Assembly (NCBI RefSeq): GCF_014905395.1
Contig: NZ_BNDT01000004.1
Span: forward strand, 124,001 to 188,000
Direction: 5' to 3'
DNA: 64,000 nucleotides
Source: Lactococcus taiwanensis
Lineage (GTDB): Bacteria; Bacillota; Bacilli; Lactobacillales; Streptococcaceae
In this document: one piece after another, positions 28,203-36,275 of the stretch
Layout of the letters: every line of letters begins with the position of its first letter
Numbering within the stretch: position 1 is the stretch's first letter
Made by a program: the position numbers and the translations under genes
The notes under the pieces: generated by a model
Told to the model about the DNA's origin: nothing
What the model saw: the letters and a program-made list of their open reading frames with translations, nothing else
Database searches by the model: none

Positions 28203-28224
28203 CGATTAAAAGGAGGACCGCACC

Positions 28225-28434
28225 ATGAACTATGTAATCAATAAAAATGGAGACTTCGATAGTGCACACGAGGTCCACAAAGAGACATGTCCCCACCGCC
28301 CTCACTTCGCAGACGCTTTTGTAATTAATGATGCATTCGATAGTGACCTTAGCGCAGTCAACCATACGCAAATGACCTATCCGACCTTTAAGCTCCGACC
28401 ATGTACTGCTTGCATGGATATGTCTGCTCGCTAA
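28225..28434 (+). CDS. Small putative zinc-binding protein
   Basis: A 69-residue protein with a very strong ribosome-binding site (AAAAGGAGG). His15, His18, Cys22 and His24 (HEVHKETCPH), with Cys60 and Cys63 (CTAC), form a probable zinc site split between the two ends of the chain; the middle is acidic. No signal peptide or membrane segment. It has its own promoter, an operator-like palindrome and a terminator, so it is a stand-alone regulated gene. I do not recognise the family with certainty. Confidence 0.8.
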   Translation: MNYVINKNGDFDSAHEVHKETCPHRPHFADAFVINDAFDSDLSAVNHTQMTYPTFKLRPCTACMDMSAR

Positions 28435-28453
28435 TATCTAATGATCCCTCAGG

Positions 28454-28478
28454 GTCCTTGTCAAAGACAAGGGCTTTT
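28454..28478 (+). terminator. Terminator of the zinc-binding protein gene
   Basis: CCTTGTC-AAA-GACAAGG followed by GCTTTTG, 20 bp past the stop. Confidence 0.65.
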
Positions 28479-28562
28479 GTCATCATCGGTTATCCTCTCT
28501 ATAGGCTGAAAATGATAAAATAACTCTGGCTAAATTATTAATGGATATGACTTACACCTTTT

Positions 28563-28592
28563 AAACTCGAACCTTGCCAGTTCGAGTTTTTT
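28563..28592 (+). terminator. Second terminator with no clear gene upstream
   Basis: AAACTCGAA and TTCGAGTTT around CCTTGCCAG, then TTTTT. Only about 85 bp separate it from the previous terminator, with a TAAAAT -10-like box near 28516. It may end a short RNA, or be a back-up terminator. Otherwise 28435-28785 holds nothing I can support beyond a 22-codon frame on the minus strand. Confidence 0.6.
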
Positions 28593-28750
28593 TAGTGCAA
28601 CCTCTCATGAGCAATGCAAAGCGTCCAAAGTTTAAGAGTTTCATTGGATTTTTTCCTTTTCATCGGGCTTGAGCGTGAAACCAACCCGATAGCTTTCCCG
28701 CTGCTCCATTGCTCCAAGTTATAAAAATGTTTTTTTTGCAACTCTAACCT

Positions 28751-28786
28751 AAAAAAGTTACTGACAGCTCTGTCAGTAACTTTTTT
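28751..28786. terminator. Terminator built from the dispersed palindrome
   Basis: AAAAAAGTTACTGACAG and its exact complement form 17-bp arms around CT (core 28761-28776), with A and T runs at the ends: a textbook bidirectional terminator. On the minus strand it directly follows the UDG-family gene, whose stop is at 28786. Confidence 0.85.
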
Positions 28787-29370
28787 TAATCTTTCATTAG
28801 CTCTGCCACTCTTTTTTTCAAAGCAGGTAAAACTTCTGGTTCGAACCATGGATTCTTTGCCAACCAAATATTATTTCTTGGGCTCGGATGCACCAAAGGA
28901 AAATAGTGGGGAAGATAAGCTTCATAATCCCGAATTATCTCAGTAGTTTTGGTAGAAGATTTTAAGTTTAGATAATATTTCATGGCATAAGAACCGACCA
29001 AAACAAATAATTCAATATGCGGCATTTCTTTAAGAAGTGGCTCGTGCCATTTCTGCGCAAACCCCTTACGAGGGGGGAGGTCTCCCGATTTTCCCTTACC
29101 AGGAAAATAAAAATCTAGAGGTAAAATAGAGAGCTTATCAGATTGATAAAAAATTGTCCGATCAATCCCTAACCAATCACGCAACCGGTCACCAGAGGGA
29201 TCATTCCAAAATAAGCGTGAAACCTCAGCACGTATCCCAGGGGCTTGCCCCACAATACAAATCTTTGCTGCCCTGTGTGCAGAGTAAAGTGGCTCGATTC
29301 CTCTTTTAGTATAAGCTTCATTTTGAGGATCGGCTTTGATTTCTTCAAAAATTTCTTCTAATCTGTCCAT
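28786..29370 (-). CDS. Uracil-DNA glycosylase superfamily protein
   Basis: A 194-residue single-domain protein. Motif 1 is GQAPGIRAEVSRLFWNDPSG near residues 40-60, and the C-terminal loop is LVHPSPRNN, as in UDG-superfamily proteins annotated as uracil-DNA glycosylase family in lactic acid bacteria. It is close to uvrA on the same strand, so a repair role is likely. The usual Asp/Asn catalytic residue of family 1 is not obvious, so activity on uracil is inferred, not shown. Confidence 0.82.
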   Translation of the reverse strand: MDRLEEIFEEIKADPQNEAYTKRGIEPLYSAHRAAKICIVGQAPGIRAEVSRLFWNDPSGDRLRDWLGIDRTIFYQSDKLSILPLDFYFPGKGKSGDLPPRKGFAQKWHEPLLKEMPHIELFVLVGSYAMKYYLNLKSSTKTTEIIRDYEAYLPHYFPLVHPSPRNNIWLAKNPWFEPEVLPALKKRVAELMKD

Positions 29371-29414
29371 TTTCTGTCCTCAGCTAGGAGTAATAAGCCA
29401 AATCATACTTTCCT

Positions 29415-29442
29415 AAAGTACTGACCAGTCTGTCAGTACTTA
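29415..29442 (-). repeat. Dispersed palindrome at the uvrA stop codon
   Basis: AGTACTGAC-N6-GTCAGTACT (29417-29440, core 29421-29436) begins at the last base of the uvrA TAA stop. The stem could form the uvrA transcript 3' end, with only a short T run after it. Confidence 0.75.
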
Positions 29443-32262
29443 CCGATTCAGTTTGTCTTTCAAATATTGCCCCGTATAACTTTCAGCTACCTTAGCGACT
29501 TCTTCAGGGGTACCTTTGGCAAGGATGGTCCCACCACCAGCGCCACCTTCTGGTCCAAGGTCAATGATGTAATCAGCTGTTTTGATAACATCCAAATTAT
29601 GCTCGATAACCACAATGGTGTTTCCTTGATCAACGAGACGGTCGAGTACTTGGATAAGCGTTGCAATATCCTCACTATGTAAGCCAGTCGTTGGCTCATC
29701 CAAAATGTAAAAAGCTTTCCCATTTGAACGTTTTTGTAATTCACTGGCTAATTTCATCCGTTGAGCTTCCCCACCAGACAGGGTCGTGGCAGGTTGACCA
29801 AGCGTCACATAGCCCAAACCTACGTCAACAATAGTCTGTAATTTTCGCTCAATTTTTGGGATATGACGGAAGAATTCTAATGCTTCGGCAACGCGCATAT
29901 CCAATACTTCTGAAATATTCTTACCTTTGTAGTGAACCTCCAAAGTTTCCGAATTATAACGTCTACCGTGACACACTTCACAAGGCACATAGACATCTGG
30001 CAAGAAATGCATTTCAATCTTGATAATCCCATCGCCAGAACAAGCTTCACAACGTCCACCTTTAACGTTAAATGAGAAACGTCCCTTTTTATAACCACGA
30101 ATTTTGGCTTCGTTGGTATTGGCAAATAAATCACGAATATCATCAAATACACTGGTATAAGTGGCGGGGTTGGAGCGTGGAGTTCGCCCAATTGGACTTT
30201 GGTCAATGTCAATCAACCGCTCAATACCTTCATAACCTGCAATTTTCTTATATTTACCTGGTTTTTCTGAGTTGTGGTTGAGTTTTTGCGCTAAAGCCTT
30301 CTTCAAGATGGTATTCACTAAGGTTGATTTTCCAGAACCGGAAACCCCAGTTACAGCCGTCATAACTCCCATTGGAAACTCAACGTCAAGATTTTGCAAG
30401 TTGTTCTCACTTGCACCCGTAATCTTGACCATTTTTTTCTTATCAATGGAGCGTCGTTTTTCAGGTACAGGAATCGCACGTTTACCTGATAAATATTGGC
30501 CAGTCAGTGATTTTTTATTTTTCATGACCTGTTTTGGCGTACCACTAGCGATAATCTCGCCTCCCAAGTCACCCGCCCCAGGACCCACGTCAATTAGCCA
30601 GTCTGCTGCCATCATCGTATCTTCGTCATGTTCCACTACAATCAATGTATTGCCCAAATCGCGCATTTTCTGTAAGGAAGCAATCAAGCGGTCATTATCC
30701 CTTTGATGCAAGCCAATCGAAGGTTCATCCAAAATGTAAAGCACTCCTGATAAGTTTGAACCAATCTGTGTCGCCAAACGAATCCGTTGAGATTCGCCAC
30801 CTGACAAAGTCCCACTTGAACGCGACAAAGTCAGGTAGTCTAGCCCAACATTTTTGAGGAAGGTTAAGCGATCTTTGATTTCTTTCAAAATGGGCTTTGC
30901 AATGATCTCATTATTTTCGGATAGGGTTAAAGACGCGACATAATCAAGCGTATCTCCGATGGACAAAATTGAAAACTCAGCAATATTTTTATCGCCTACT
31001 TTGACCGAGAGTGCTTGATCATTCAAACGATAGCCATGACAAGTTGTACAAGGAAGTTCAGTCATATAGCTACGCGCCATTTCCCGGGAAGATTCACTCA
31101 TTCCTGAACGATAACGGCGCCACAAGTTGGGAATGACTCCTACAAAGGCCATATCTTTATCCTGTAGACCAAAATCGCCTTGATGATAAAAGTGGAAAAG
31201 TTTATTGCCATTTCCATAAAGCACAATGTTTTGCGCCTTTTGAGATAATTTTTCCCAAGGTGTGTCCATGTCAATTCCAAACTGTTTCATCGCTTGTTCT
31301 AACAAGGCAGGATAATAATTTGAAGCTTTGCCATACCAATAGACAATTGCTCCTTCACGTAATGTCTTACTTGGGTCTGGAATCAATAAATCGACATCTG
31401 GTTCTAACTTGACCCCTAAACCATCACAATCTGGACATGAACCAAATGGTGCATTAAAGGAGAAAAGGCGGGGTTCGAGTTCAGGGACAGTGAACCCACA
31501 GACGGGGCAAGCATAAAACTCACTAAAGAGGAGCTCAGAACCGTCCATTTTGTCCACAATCACATAACCTTCTGCTTGATGAAGTGCTGCCTCAACCGAA
31601 TCAAACAAGCGCGAACGAATTCCCTCTTTAACAACAATCCGGTCAATCACAATTTCAATCGTGTGATTTTTATTTTTATCTAATTCTGGTGCTTCGGAAA
31701 TATCATAGACTTCTCCATCAACACGAACACGAACATAGCCATCTTTTTGGATGCGTTCAAACATTTTGACGTGCGTTCCTTTTTTTCTGCGCACGACAGG
31801 TGCCAAAATTTGCAGGCGTGTTTTTTCTGGTAATTCGAGAATTTGCTCCACAATTTCTTCAACAGATTGTGCCGAAATTTTACCATGTCCATTGATACAA
31901 TAAGGCGTTCCCACCCGAGCATACAAAAGGCGCAGATAATCATTGATTTCTGTGACCGTTCCCACCGTTGAACGTGGATTTTTTGAAGTGGTTTTTTGGT
32001 CAATGGAAATTGCGGGTGAAAGCCCATCAATCGAGTCAACATCAGGCTTGTCCATATTTCCCAAAAACTGTCTGGCATAGGCAGAGAGGGATTCTACGTA
32101 ACGACGTTGCCCTTCGGCATACAACGTTTCAAAAGCAAGTGATGACTTACCTGAGCCTGATACTCCAGTAACCACGACCAATTTGTCGCGAGGAATCTCG
32201 ACATCGATATTTTTTAAATTGTGCTCACGCGCACCATGAATAACTATTTTTTCTTGTGGCAT
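29440..32262 (-). CDS. uvrA: Excinuclease ABC subunit A
   Basis: A 940-residue damage-recognition ATPase of nucleotide excision repair, partner of UvrB and UvrC. Two ABC modules each have a Walker A loop ([30 protein letters not shown]) and an ABC signature ([30 protein letters not shown]). Zinc modules are formed by CPVC/CPDC and CEAC/CEVC. Length is normal. The ATG follows AAGGAAAAAAG. The leader carries two hairpins and an extended -10 promoter. Confidence 0.97.
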   Translation of the reverse strand: MPQEKIVIHGAREHNLKNIDVEIPRDKLVVVTGVSGSGKSSLAFETLYAEGQRRYVESLSAYARQFLGNMDKPDVDSIDGLSPAISIDQKTTSKNPRSTVGTVTEINDYLRLLYARVGTPYCINGHGKISAQSVEEIVEQILELPEKTRLQILAPVVRRKKGTHVKMFERIQKDGYVRVRVDGEVYDISEAPELDKNKNHTIEIVIDRIVVKEGIRSRLFDSVEAALHQAEGYVIVDKMDGSELLFSEFYACPVCGFTVPELEPRLFSFNAPFGSCPDCDGLGVKLEPDVDLLIPDPSKTLREGAIVYWYGKASNYYPALLEQAMKQFGIDMDTPWEKLSQKAQNIVLYGNGNKLFHFYHQGDFGLQDKDMAFVGVIPNLWRRYRSGMSESSREMARSYMTELPCTTCHGYRLNDQALSVKVGDKNIAEFSILSIGDTLDYVASLTLSENNEIIAKPILKEIKDRLTFLKNVGLDYLTLSRSSGTLSGGESQRIRLATQIGSNLSGVLYILDEPSIGLHQRDNDRLIASLQKMRDLGNTLIVVEHDEDTMMAADWLIDVGPGAGDLGGEIIASGTPKQVMKNKKSLTGQYLSGKRAIPVPEKRRSIDKKKMVKITGASENNLQNLDVEFPMGVMTAVTGVSGSGKSTLVNTILKKALAQKLNHNSEKPGKYKKIAGYEGIERLIDIDQSPIGRTPRSNPATYTSVFDDIRDLFANTNEAKIRGYKKGRFSFNVKGGRCEACSGDGIIKIEMHFLPDVYVPCEVCHGRRYNSETLEVHYKGKNISEVLDMRVAEALEFFRHIPKIERKLQTIVDVGLGYVTLGQPATTLSGGEAQRMKLASELQKRSNGKAFYILDEPTTGLHSEDIATLIQVLDRLVDQGNTIVVIEHNLDVIKTADYIIDLGPEGGAGGGTILAKGTPEEVAKVAESYTGQYLKDKLNR

Positions 32263-32280
32263 CTTTTTTCCTTATTATCC

Positions 32281-32336
32281 TTCTACACAAGAGTAGAAGC
32301 TTTTATTTTAAAAGGGCTCAATCCAATTTGAGCCTT
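32281..32336 (-). promoter_or_regulatory. Hairpin-rich uvrA leader
   Basis: Reading the minus strand, AAAGGCTCAA-N6-TTGAGCCCTTTT (32309-32336) resembles a terminator with a short T run. CTTCTAC-N6-GTAGAAG (32281-32300) lies just before the ribosome-binding site. Together they could attenuate uvrA. The gap 32263-32475 holds these, the two divergent promoters and nothing else. Confidence 0.45.
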
Positions 32337-32371
32337 TGAAGACTAGCTCTTCTTCACATCATATTACCTCT

Positions 32372-32380
32372 ATTATATCA
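32372..32380 (-). promoter_or_regulatory. Extended -10 promoter of uvrA
   Basis: Minus-strand TGATATAAT (TATAAT at 32372-32377) about 110 bp upstream of uvrA; no good -35. Confidence 0.5.
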
Positions 32381-32398
32381 CGAACAGGAAGGCAATTC

Positions 32399-32427
32399 TT
32401 AACATTGAGCACCCGAAATGGTATAAT
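32399..32427 (+). promoter_or_regulatory. Promoter of the GIY-YIG gene
   Basis: -35 TTAACA (32399-32404), 17-bp spacer, -10 TATAAT (32422-32427). The 5' leader of about 110 nt contains a complete dispersed palindrome (core 32495-32510). Confidence 0.7.
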
Positions 32428-32491
32428 CTTACTATAAAATTTTTTCTTTTCCTTCTACGCTCAAACAGCTAAAAATTGAAAACGCAACCTC

Positions 32492-32513
32492 TTACTGACA
32501 GCTCTGTCAGTAA
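32492..32513. repeat. Dispersed palindrome copy in the GIY-YIG leader
   Basis: TTACTGACAGC and its complement, a consensus copy (core 32495-32510). No T run follows on the plus strand (TTTCAAA only). It could fold in the 5' UTR 35 nt before the start codon. Confidence 0.85.
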
Positions 32514-32547
32514 TTTCAAATCTAGAAACGACTTAAAAATAAAACTT

Positions 32548-32847
32548 ATGACGAAAGATTACTTTACCTATGTTTTACAATGTGCTGATCAAACCCTTTA
32601 TTGTGGCTACACTACAGATTTAGAAAAACGAATTGCTGCCCATAATAACGGAAAAGGAGCAAAGTACACTAAAACAAGAGGGCCAGTCCAGCTCGTTACC
32701 GCCATTCACTTTGATACCAAAAGTGAAGCCATGCAGTGCGAATGGTGGTTTAAACATAAACTTCGGCGTACGCAAAAACTTGAGCTCATCGCCACTCATA
32801 GTGTCAAGCACCATTTCCAAAATTATCAAAAAGCCCGTCAAAAATGA
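32548..32847 (+). CDS. GIY-YIG domain protein (YazA/UPF0213 type)
   Basis: A 99-residue protein made of one GIY-YIG nuclease-like domain: [20 protein letters not shown] with the two Tyr motifs, then [20 protein letters not shown] and the [14 protein letters not shown] helix. Family members are small and of unknown role. The ATG at 32548 ([11 protein letters not shown]) is the family start. The frame can be extended to TTG 32476, but that part would translate the palindrome. Neither start has a clear ribosome-binding site. Confidence 0.85.
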   Translation: MTKDYFTYVLQCADQTLYCGYTTDLEKRIAAHNNGKGAKYTKTRGPVQLVTAIHFDTKSEAMQCEWWFKHKLRRTQKLELIATHSVKHHFQNYQKARQK

Positions 32848-32858
32848 CGGACTTTTTT
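32829..32858 (+). terminator. Terminator of the GIY-YIG gene
   Basis: GCCCGTCA-AAAA-TGACGGAC followed by TTTTTT; the stop codon lies in the loop region. A dispersed palindrome (core 32860-32875) follows at once and has its own TTTTT. Confidence 0.75.
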
Positions 32859-32880
32859 ACTGACGGAGCTGTCAGCACTT
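32856..32880. repeat. Dispersed palindrome copy between converging genes
   Basis: TTACTGAC-GGAGCT-GTCAGCA, core 32860-32875, with T runs on the right. It lies between the GIY-YIG gene and the converging permease and may help stop both. Confidence 0.8.
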
Positions 32881-32920
32881 TTTATGCGATAAAAGTTCCT
32901 GTTTTCCCTTTACCAGCTGC

Positions 32921-34252
32921 TTACTTTTCTCGAAAACTCAAAAAGCTGATGAGCCCGACTACGATAGCAAATATCGTGATGCCCCATGGATTTGATATAA
33001 CCAAGTTATAACCCACAATCAGTAAAACAATCAAGGTAAGCCACGCCATCCCTTTTTTCAAAAGCGAAGCTTTCGTCCTATAATAAAATACAAGCGAAGC
33101 AATTAAGAGCATCAACCATGTCATCAAAACAGTATAAGAAATCGATCCCGCCATATAACTAAACAAACGGTTACCGAAAATATACGAGAGAATCACGCCA
33201 ATAAACAAGACGCCGGCACAAAAAGCAATTGCTCGAATAGGTGCCTGATGTTTTGATAACTTTCCAAGGTAGCCCCCCAAACCATGTTGAGTATTTTGTA
33301 CTCGCGCATACAAAGAGCGCGACGTTGCATAAATCATAGAATTAATCACCGAAAATAAAGCGAGAACAATTACAAAATTCACAAGGACTGCTGCATAAGG
33401 AATTCCAAATTTATCAAAAATCAAAACAAAAGGACTTGCTTTGGTGGTGCTTAAAAATTTCCAAGAAAAAAGCTCCAAAAAAATAAAAATTGGAATAACG
33501 TAGAAGCTGACGATACGTAACATCAGCCCACGTATCGCTTTAGGAATCGCCTTTTTGGGATTTTCAACTTCTGAAATGGTCAATGCAATCATTTCTGATC
33601 CTCCATAAGAGTAGATGACCATGAGCATTGCTGCAAATACACCACTCATCCCATGAGGCATAAAGCCTCCGTAGGTATTCATCTGATTCAACCCATTTGC
33701 AATTCCGAGTTGTAAAATTTGAGTCATCAAAAACCAAAAACCAAGAATAATTAATAAAATAATCACCGCAATTTTTGCGATAGCTAGCCAATACTCAGTT
33801 TCCGCAAAAGCGCGCACGGAATAGAGATTAATTCCCAATGCCAAAATAGCCACGACCAGCACAAAAATCCAGTTGGGAACCATAGGCCACCACGCATGTA
33901 GAAATTGCGCAATAGCTGCTGCCTCTGCGACCATAACCGCCATGGAGTCCGCCCAGTAGACCCAATCAGTAAAATGTCCGAGACGTTCTCCAACAAATGG
34001 TGCGATTAAACCTGACATCCCTACCAATTTTTCTTGTTGTTGCAAGACAATTTGACCGATCCCATAAATCACAACAAATAAAATTAAGCCCGCTAAAATA
34101 TAGGCCAACATAACCGATGGCCCTGCCGCAGCAATTGCTGTCCCTGATCCTGCAAATAAGCCAGCCCCAATTGCTCCACCGAGTGAGAGCATGACCACAT
34201 GCCGCGTCTTCATTGCTGATTTTAAGTGCTTTGTTTCTTTTTCTTCTTCCAA
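32921..34252 (-). CDS. APC family amino acid permease, paralogue 2 (downstream of the Tyr-codon leader)
   Basis: A 443-residue, roughly 12-helix permease of the amino acid transporter (AAT) family, close to LysP/AroP/SerP/FywP types. It shows KTRHVVMLSLGGAIGAGLFAGSG in helix 1, AAGPSVMLAYILAG, VYSYGG-type helix 6 and LTISEVENPKKAIPKAIRG. It is strongly similar to the neighbour at 34572, so the two arose by duplication. The start is TTG 34250-34252 after AAGGGGG. The leader contains four UAU codons in a short peptide plus a terminator, which suggests an aromatic, perhaps tyrosine, substrate. In L. lactis the known aromatic carrier is FywP; I cannot tell which orthologue this is. Confidence 0.88.
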   Translation of the reverse strand: MEEEKETKHLKSAMKTRHVVMLSLGGAIGAGLFAGSGTAIAAAGPSVMLAYILAGLILFVVIYGIGQIVLQQQEKLVGMSGLIAPFVGERLGHFTDWVYWADSMAVMVAEAAAIAQFLHAWWPMVPNWIFVLVVAILALGINLYSVRAFAETEYWLAIAKIAVIILLIILGFWFLMTQILQLGIANGLNQMNTYGGFMPHGMSGVFAAMLMVIYSYGGSEMIALTISEVENPKKAIPKAIRGLMLRIVSFYVIPIFIFLELFSWKFLSTTKASPFVLIFDKFGIPYAAVLVNFVIVLALFSVINSMIYATSRSLYARVQNTQHGLGGYLGKLSKHQAPIRAIAFCAGVLFIGVILSYIFGNRLFSYMAGSISYTVLMTWLMLLIASLVFYYRTKASLLKKGMAWLTLIVLLIVGYNLVISNPWGITIFAIVVGLISFLSFREK

Positions 34253-34324
34253 TTTTTCCCCCTTATGTTTGTTCTAACAAACAAAACTATTATTTTTAAG
34301 ATACAGTTTTTGGGTTCAAAAAAG

Positions 34325-34358
34325 AAAAAATGACCAAACGTCACGCGTCGGTCATTTT
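34325..34358 (-). terminator. Attenuator A terminator
   Basis: AAAATGACC and GGTCATTTT form a 9-bp stem, extended inside by ACG/CGT, followed by TTTTTTC on the minus strand. It lies between the leader peptide and the permease, about 70 bp before its start. Confidence 0.8.
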
Positions 34359-34429
34359 AGAGAATCACCGGCACAGATACTTTTTGAGTATACCCAAAAG
34401 CTGTATCTATGCCCTTTGCATACACACAA

Positions 34430-34477
34430 CTATCCATGTCGATAATAATAATAGACTGTAATTGTTGGTGTATTCAT
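34430..34477 (-). CDS. Leader peptide A with four consecutive Tyr codons
   Basis: A 15-residue reading frame, MNTPTITVYYYYRHG, with four UAU codons in a row near its end. The ATG (34475-34477) follows AAAGGAG six bases upstream, a stronger site than that of many genes here. The frame ends 17 nt before hairpin P1. Its layout matches ribosome-mediated attenuators such as those of aromatic biosynthesis operons: ribosome movement over Tyr codons would report tyrosyl-tRNA supply. Similar to leader peptide B in length and in the MNT...TV pattern. Confidence 0.75.
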   Translation of the reverse strand: MNTPTITVYYYYRHG

Positions 34478-34535
34478 TGTGTTCTCCTTTCTGGTCAGAA
34501 ACATCGAAACAACATTTCTGCAATTATTTTTATCT

Positions 34536-34563
34536 ATTATAGCATTTCTCTAAAAAATTGCAA
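34536..34563 (-). promoter_or_regulatory. Promoter of permease 2 leader
   Basis: Minus-strand -35 TTGCAA (34558-34563), 16-bp spacer, extended -10 TGCTATAAT (TATAAT at 34536-34541). The same -35 is used in front of leader B. It gives permease 2 its own transcript. Confidence 0.7.
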
Positions 34564-34571
34564 TTATTTTA

Positions 34572-35909
34572 TCATGAGCCCTGCTTCTTTCGGTAAGAAA
34601 AGAAACTCACTAAACAGATAATGATGGCAAAGCCAGTTAAACCGAGTGGATTAGAAATTACTGTGAAGTAACCTACCACAAATAAGGCAATCAATGTTAA
34701 AATCGAAATTATTTTGATAAACATTGAAGCATGCCCCTCCTTAAAGTAAAAGATTAAACTTGATATCAAAAGCATAATCCATACTACCAAGAGCGTGTAA
34801 GAGATGGAGCCTGCCAAATAATTAAATAATTTAGCTCCAAAAATATAAGATAAGATAACGCCCACAAACAAAAGGCCCGAGCAAAAACCAATCGCACGTA
34901 ATGGAACATTTTTGTGAGAGAGAGTACTCAACCATTTTGCTGCACCACTCTTAGAGTCTTTAGTCCGTGAATAGAGCGAACGTGATGTCGCATAAATAGC
35001 AGAATTAATGACAGAAAACAAGGCCAAGATAATGATAAAGTTAATAATATTCGCGGCTCCTGGGATCCCAAACTTTTTGAAGATCAAGGCAAAAGGACTT
35101 TCTTGTGTCGTGCTCAAAAATTTCCATGAATAAAGTTCAATAAAAAGAAACATCGGGATAAAGTAAAAGGCCACGATCCGCATCATTACCCCACGAATTG
35201 CTTTAGGTATCGCCTTCTTAGGATCTTCAACCTCAGATACTGTGATGGCCACAAGCTCTGAGCCACCGTAAGAATAGATGACCATTAACATGGCGTTAAA
35301 GAAACCTTTCATTCCATGCGGAGCAAAGCCACCATAACTGTTCATTTTTCCTAAGCCTTGAGCTACACCGAGATGAAGAACTTGAACCAGTAAGAACCAT
35401 ATCCCTAAAACAATCAGTGCTATGATGACGGCAATTTTAGCAATAGCTAGCCAATATTCAGTCTCTGCAAAAGCGCGAACGGAATAGAGATTGATTCCCA
35501 ATGTAATGAGAGCGACAATCAAGACAAAAATCCAGTCTGGTATCATCGGCCACCATACCCCTAAAAATTGTGCTATCGCAGAAGCTTCGGCCACCATCAC
35601 ACACATCCAAGTGGACCAATACACCCAGTCCGTAAAATGAGCAAAACGTTTGCCCACATATGGCTCAATCAGCTCGGCCATTCCCACAGATTTTGTTTTT
35701 TGGTGCAGAACAATTTGTCCCACCCCATGCATAATAACAAATAAGATCAAACCAGCAATCAAATACGTAAAGATTACTGAAGGACCTGCCGATGCGATGG
35801 CCTGTCCTGAGCCGGCAAAAAGCCCTGCTCCAATCGCTCCCCCAAGTGAGAGCATTACGACGTGGCGAGTCTTAAGTGAAGACTTCAGCCCTGTTCCAGA
35901 ATTTTCCAT
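34572..35909 (-). CDS. APC family amino acid permease, paralogue 1 (downstream of the Phe/Tyr/Trp leader)
   Basis: A 445-residue, about 12-helix AAT-family permease with the same motifs as its neighbour (LKTRHVVMLSLGGAIGAGLF, AFAETEYWLAIAKIAVI, VSEVEDPKKAIPKAIRG). The ATG at 35907-35909 after AAGGGGAA aligns with the neighbour's N-terminus. An in-frame TTG at 35951 with AAAGGAG is also possible and would add 14 residues, but that TTG lies in a perfect hairpin. Attenuator B upstream has Phe, Tyr and Trp codons, so an aromatic amino acid carrier is the best guess; the family also includes serine and other transporters. Confidence 0.88.
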   Translation of the reverse strand: MENSGTGLKSSLKTRHVVMLSLGGAIGAGLFAGSGQAIASAGPSVIFTYLIAGLILFVIMHGVGQIVLHQKTKSVGMAELIEPYVGKRFAHFTDWVYWSTWMCVMVAEASAIAQFLGVWWPMIPDWIFVLIVALITLGINLYSVRAFAETEYWLAIAKIAVIIALIVLGIWFLLVQVLHLGVAQGLGKMNSYGGFAPHGMKGFFNAMLMVIYSYGGSELVAITVSEVEDPKKAIPKAIRGVMMRIVAFYFIPMFLFIELYSWKFLSTTQESPFALIFKKFGIPGAANIINFIIILALFSVINSAIYATSRSLYSRTKDSKSGAAKWLSTLSHKNVPLRAIGFCSGLLFVGVILSYIFGAKLFNYLAGSISYTLLVVWIMLLISSLIFYFKEGHASMFIKIISILTLIALFVVGYFTVISNPLGLTGFAIIICLVSFFSYRKKQGS

Positions 35910-35932
35910 GAAATTCCCCTTTTCTTTTAAAT

Positions 35933-35951
35933 TTGAAAGCAAAGCTTTCAA
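35933..35951 (-). repeat. Hairpin over the alternative TTG start of permease 1
   Basis: TTGAAAGC-TTT-GCTTTCAA is an exact 8-bp-arm hairpin whose first three bases are the possible TTG start (35949-35951), just after an AAAGGAG site. Confidence 0.6.
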
Positions 35952-36096
35952 GTAGTTACTCCTTTAATTCATCACGTAAAACCCTGCTTGGAGTCGGTCG
36001 CTGTCGCTTTTATTGTATAAGAGACACGAAACAATCTCAGTAAGAGATTGAAACGCGATTAATTTTACTTTTGAATTGAACTAAAGGTCAAAAATT

Positions 36097-36134
36097 AAAA
36101 AAAGAAAGACCGAATAGTTAGCCTATCCGGTCTT
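36097..36134 (-). terminator. Attenuator B terminator
   Basis: A 12-position stem AAGACCGGATAG against CTATTCGGTCTT (one G-U pair) around GCTA(A), followed by TCTTTTTTT on the minus strand. Confidence 0.85.
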
Positions 36135-36204
36135 GTTTAAGTCGCCGGCGTAGAATTTTGAGGTTACTCAAAAGTTGTATCTACGCCAAATGCATAAACA
36201 CAAA

Positions 36205-36249
36205 CTATCTGCGCCAAAAATAAAAGACTGTGAATGGTTTAGTGTTCAT
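36205..36249 (-). CDS. Leader peptide B with Phe-Tyr-Phe-Trp codons
   Basis: A 14-residue reading frame, MNTKPFTVFYFWRR, with the ATG at 36247-36249 six bases after AAGGAG. The run Phe-Tyr-Phe-Trp sits where leader A has Tyr-Tyr-Tyr-Tyr, and a further Phe precedes it. It would sense all three aromatic aminoacyl-tRNAs rather than tyrosine alone. The frame ends 17 nt before hairpin P1, the same spacing as in leader A. Confidence 0.75.
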   Translation of the reverse strand: MNTKPFTVFYFWRR

Positions 36250-36275
36250 GAGGACTCCTTTTCGAATTTTTTATA

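Larger units (their letters stand above)
34299..34477 (-). ncRNA. Leader-peptide transcription attenuator A
   Basis: In minus-strand order: leader peptide (34477-34430); hairpin P1, GGCATAGATAC pairing with GTATCTGTGCC (34413-34370) with an inner CTTTTG/CAAAAAG helix; an anti-terminator, CGGTGATT with AAATGACCG (34370-34349); a terminator, AAAATGACC/GGTCATTTT followed by TTC (34358-34325); then a 17-nt segment (34315-34299) complementary, with one mismatch, to P1's left arm (34408-34392). The anti-terminator uses the left arm of the terminator. P1 and much of the peptide are conserved in leader B at 36097-36249. Confidence 0.75.
36097..36249 (-). ncRNA. Leader-peptide transcription attenuator B
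   Basis: In minus-strand order: leader peptide (36249-36205); hairpin P1, GGCGTAGA pairing with TCTACGCC with an inner TTTTGAG/CTCAAAA helix (36187-36147); an anti-terminator with CCGG/CCGG and CTT/AAG pairs (36148-36127); a terminator, AAGACCG-ATAG pairing with CTAT-CGGTCTT followed by a T-rich tail (36134-36097). P1 overlaps the anti-terminator by two bases, so the two compete. The block TATGCA..GGC.TAGATACA.CTTTTG is shared with leader A. A further 190-nt leader with an ATCTC/GAGAT hairpin separates it from the permease. Confidence 0.75.

Noticed and set aside
28641-28709. Minus-strand 22-codon frame with GGAG upstream (MEQRESYRVGFTLKPDEKEK start)
   Set aside because: Too short to support without conservation data; no promoter seen. 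It could still be real.
32476-32547. N-terminal extension of the GIY-YIG gene from TTG
   Set aside because: It would translate the dispersed palindrome, lacks a ribosome-binding site, and the family begins at the internal ATG.
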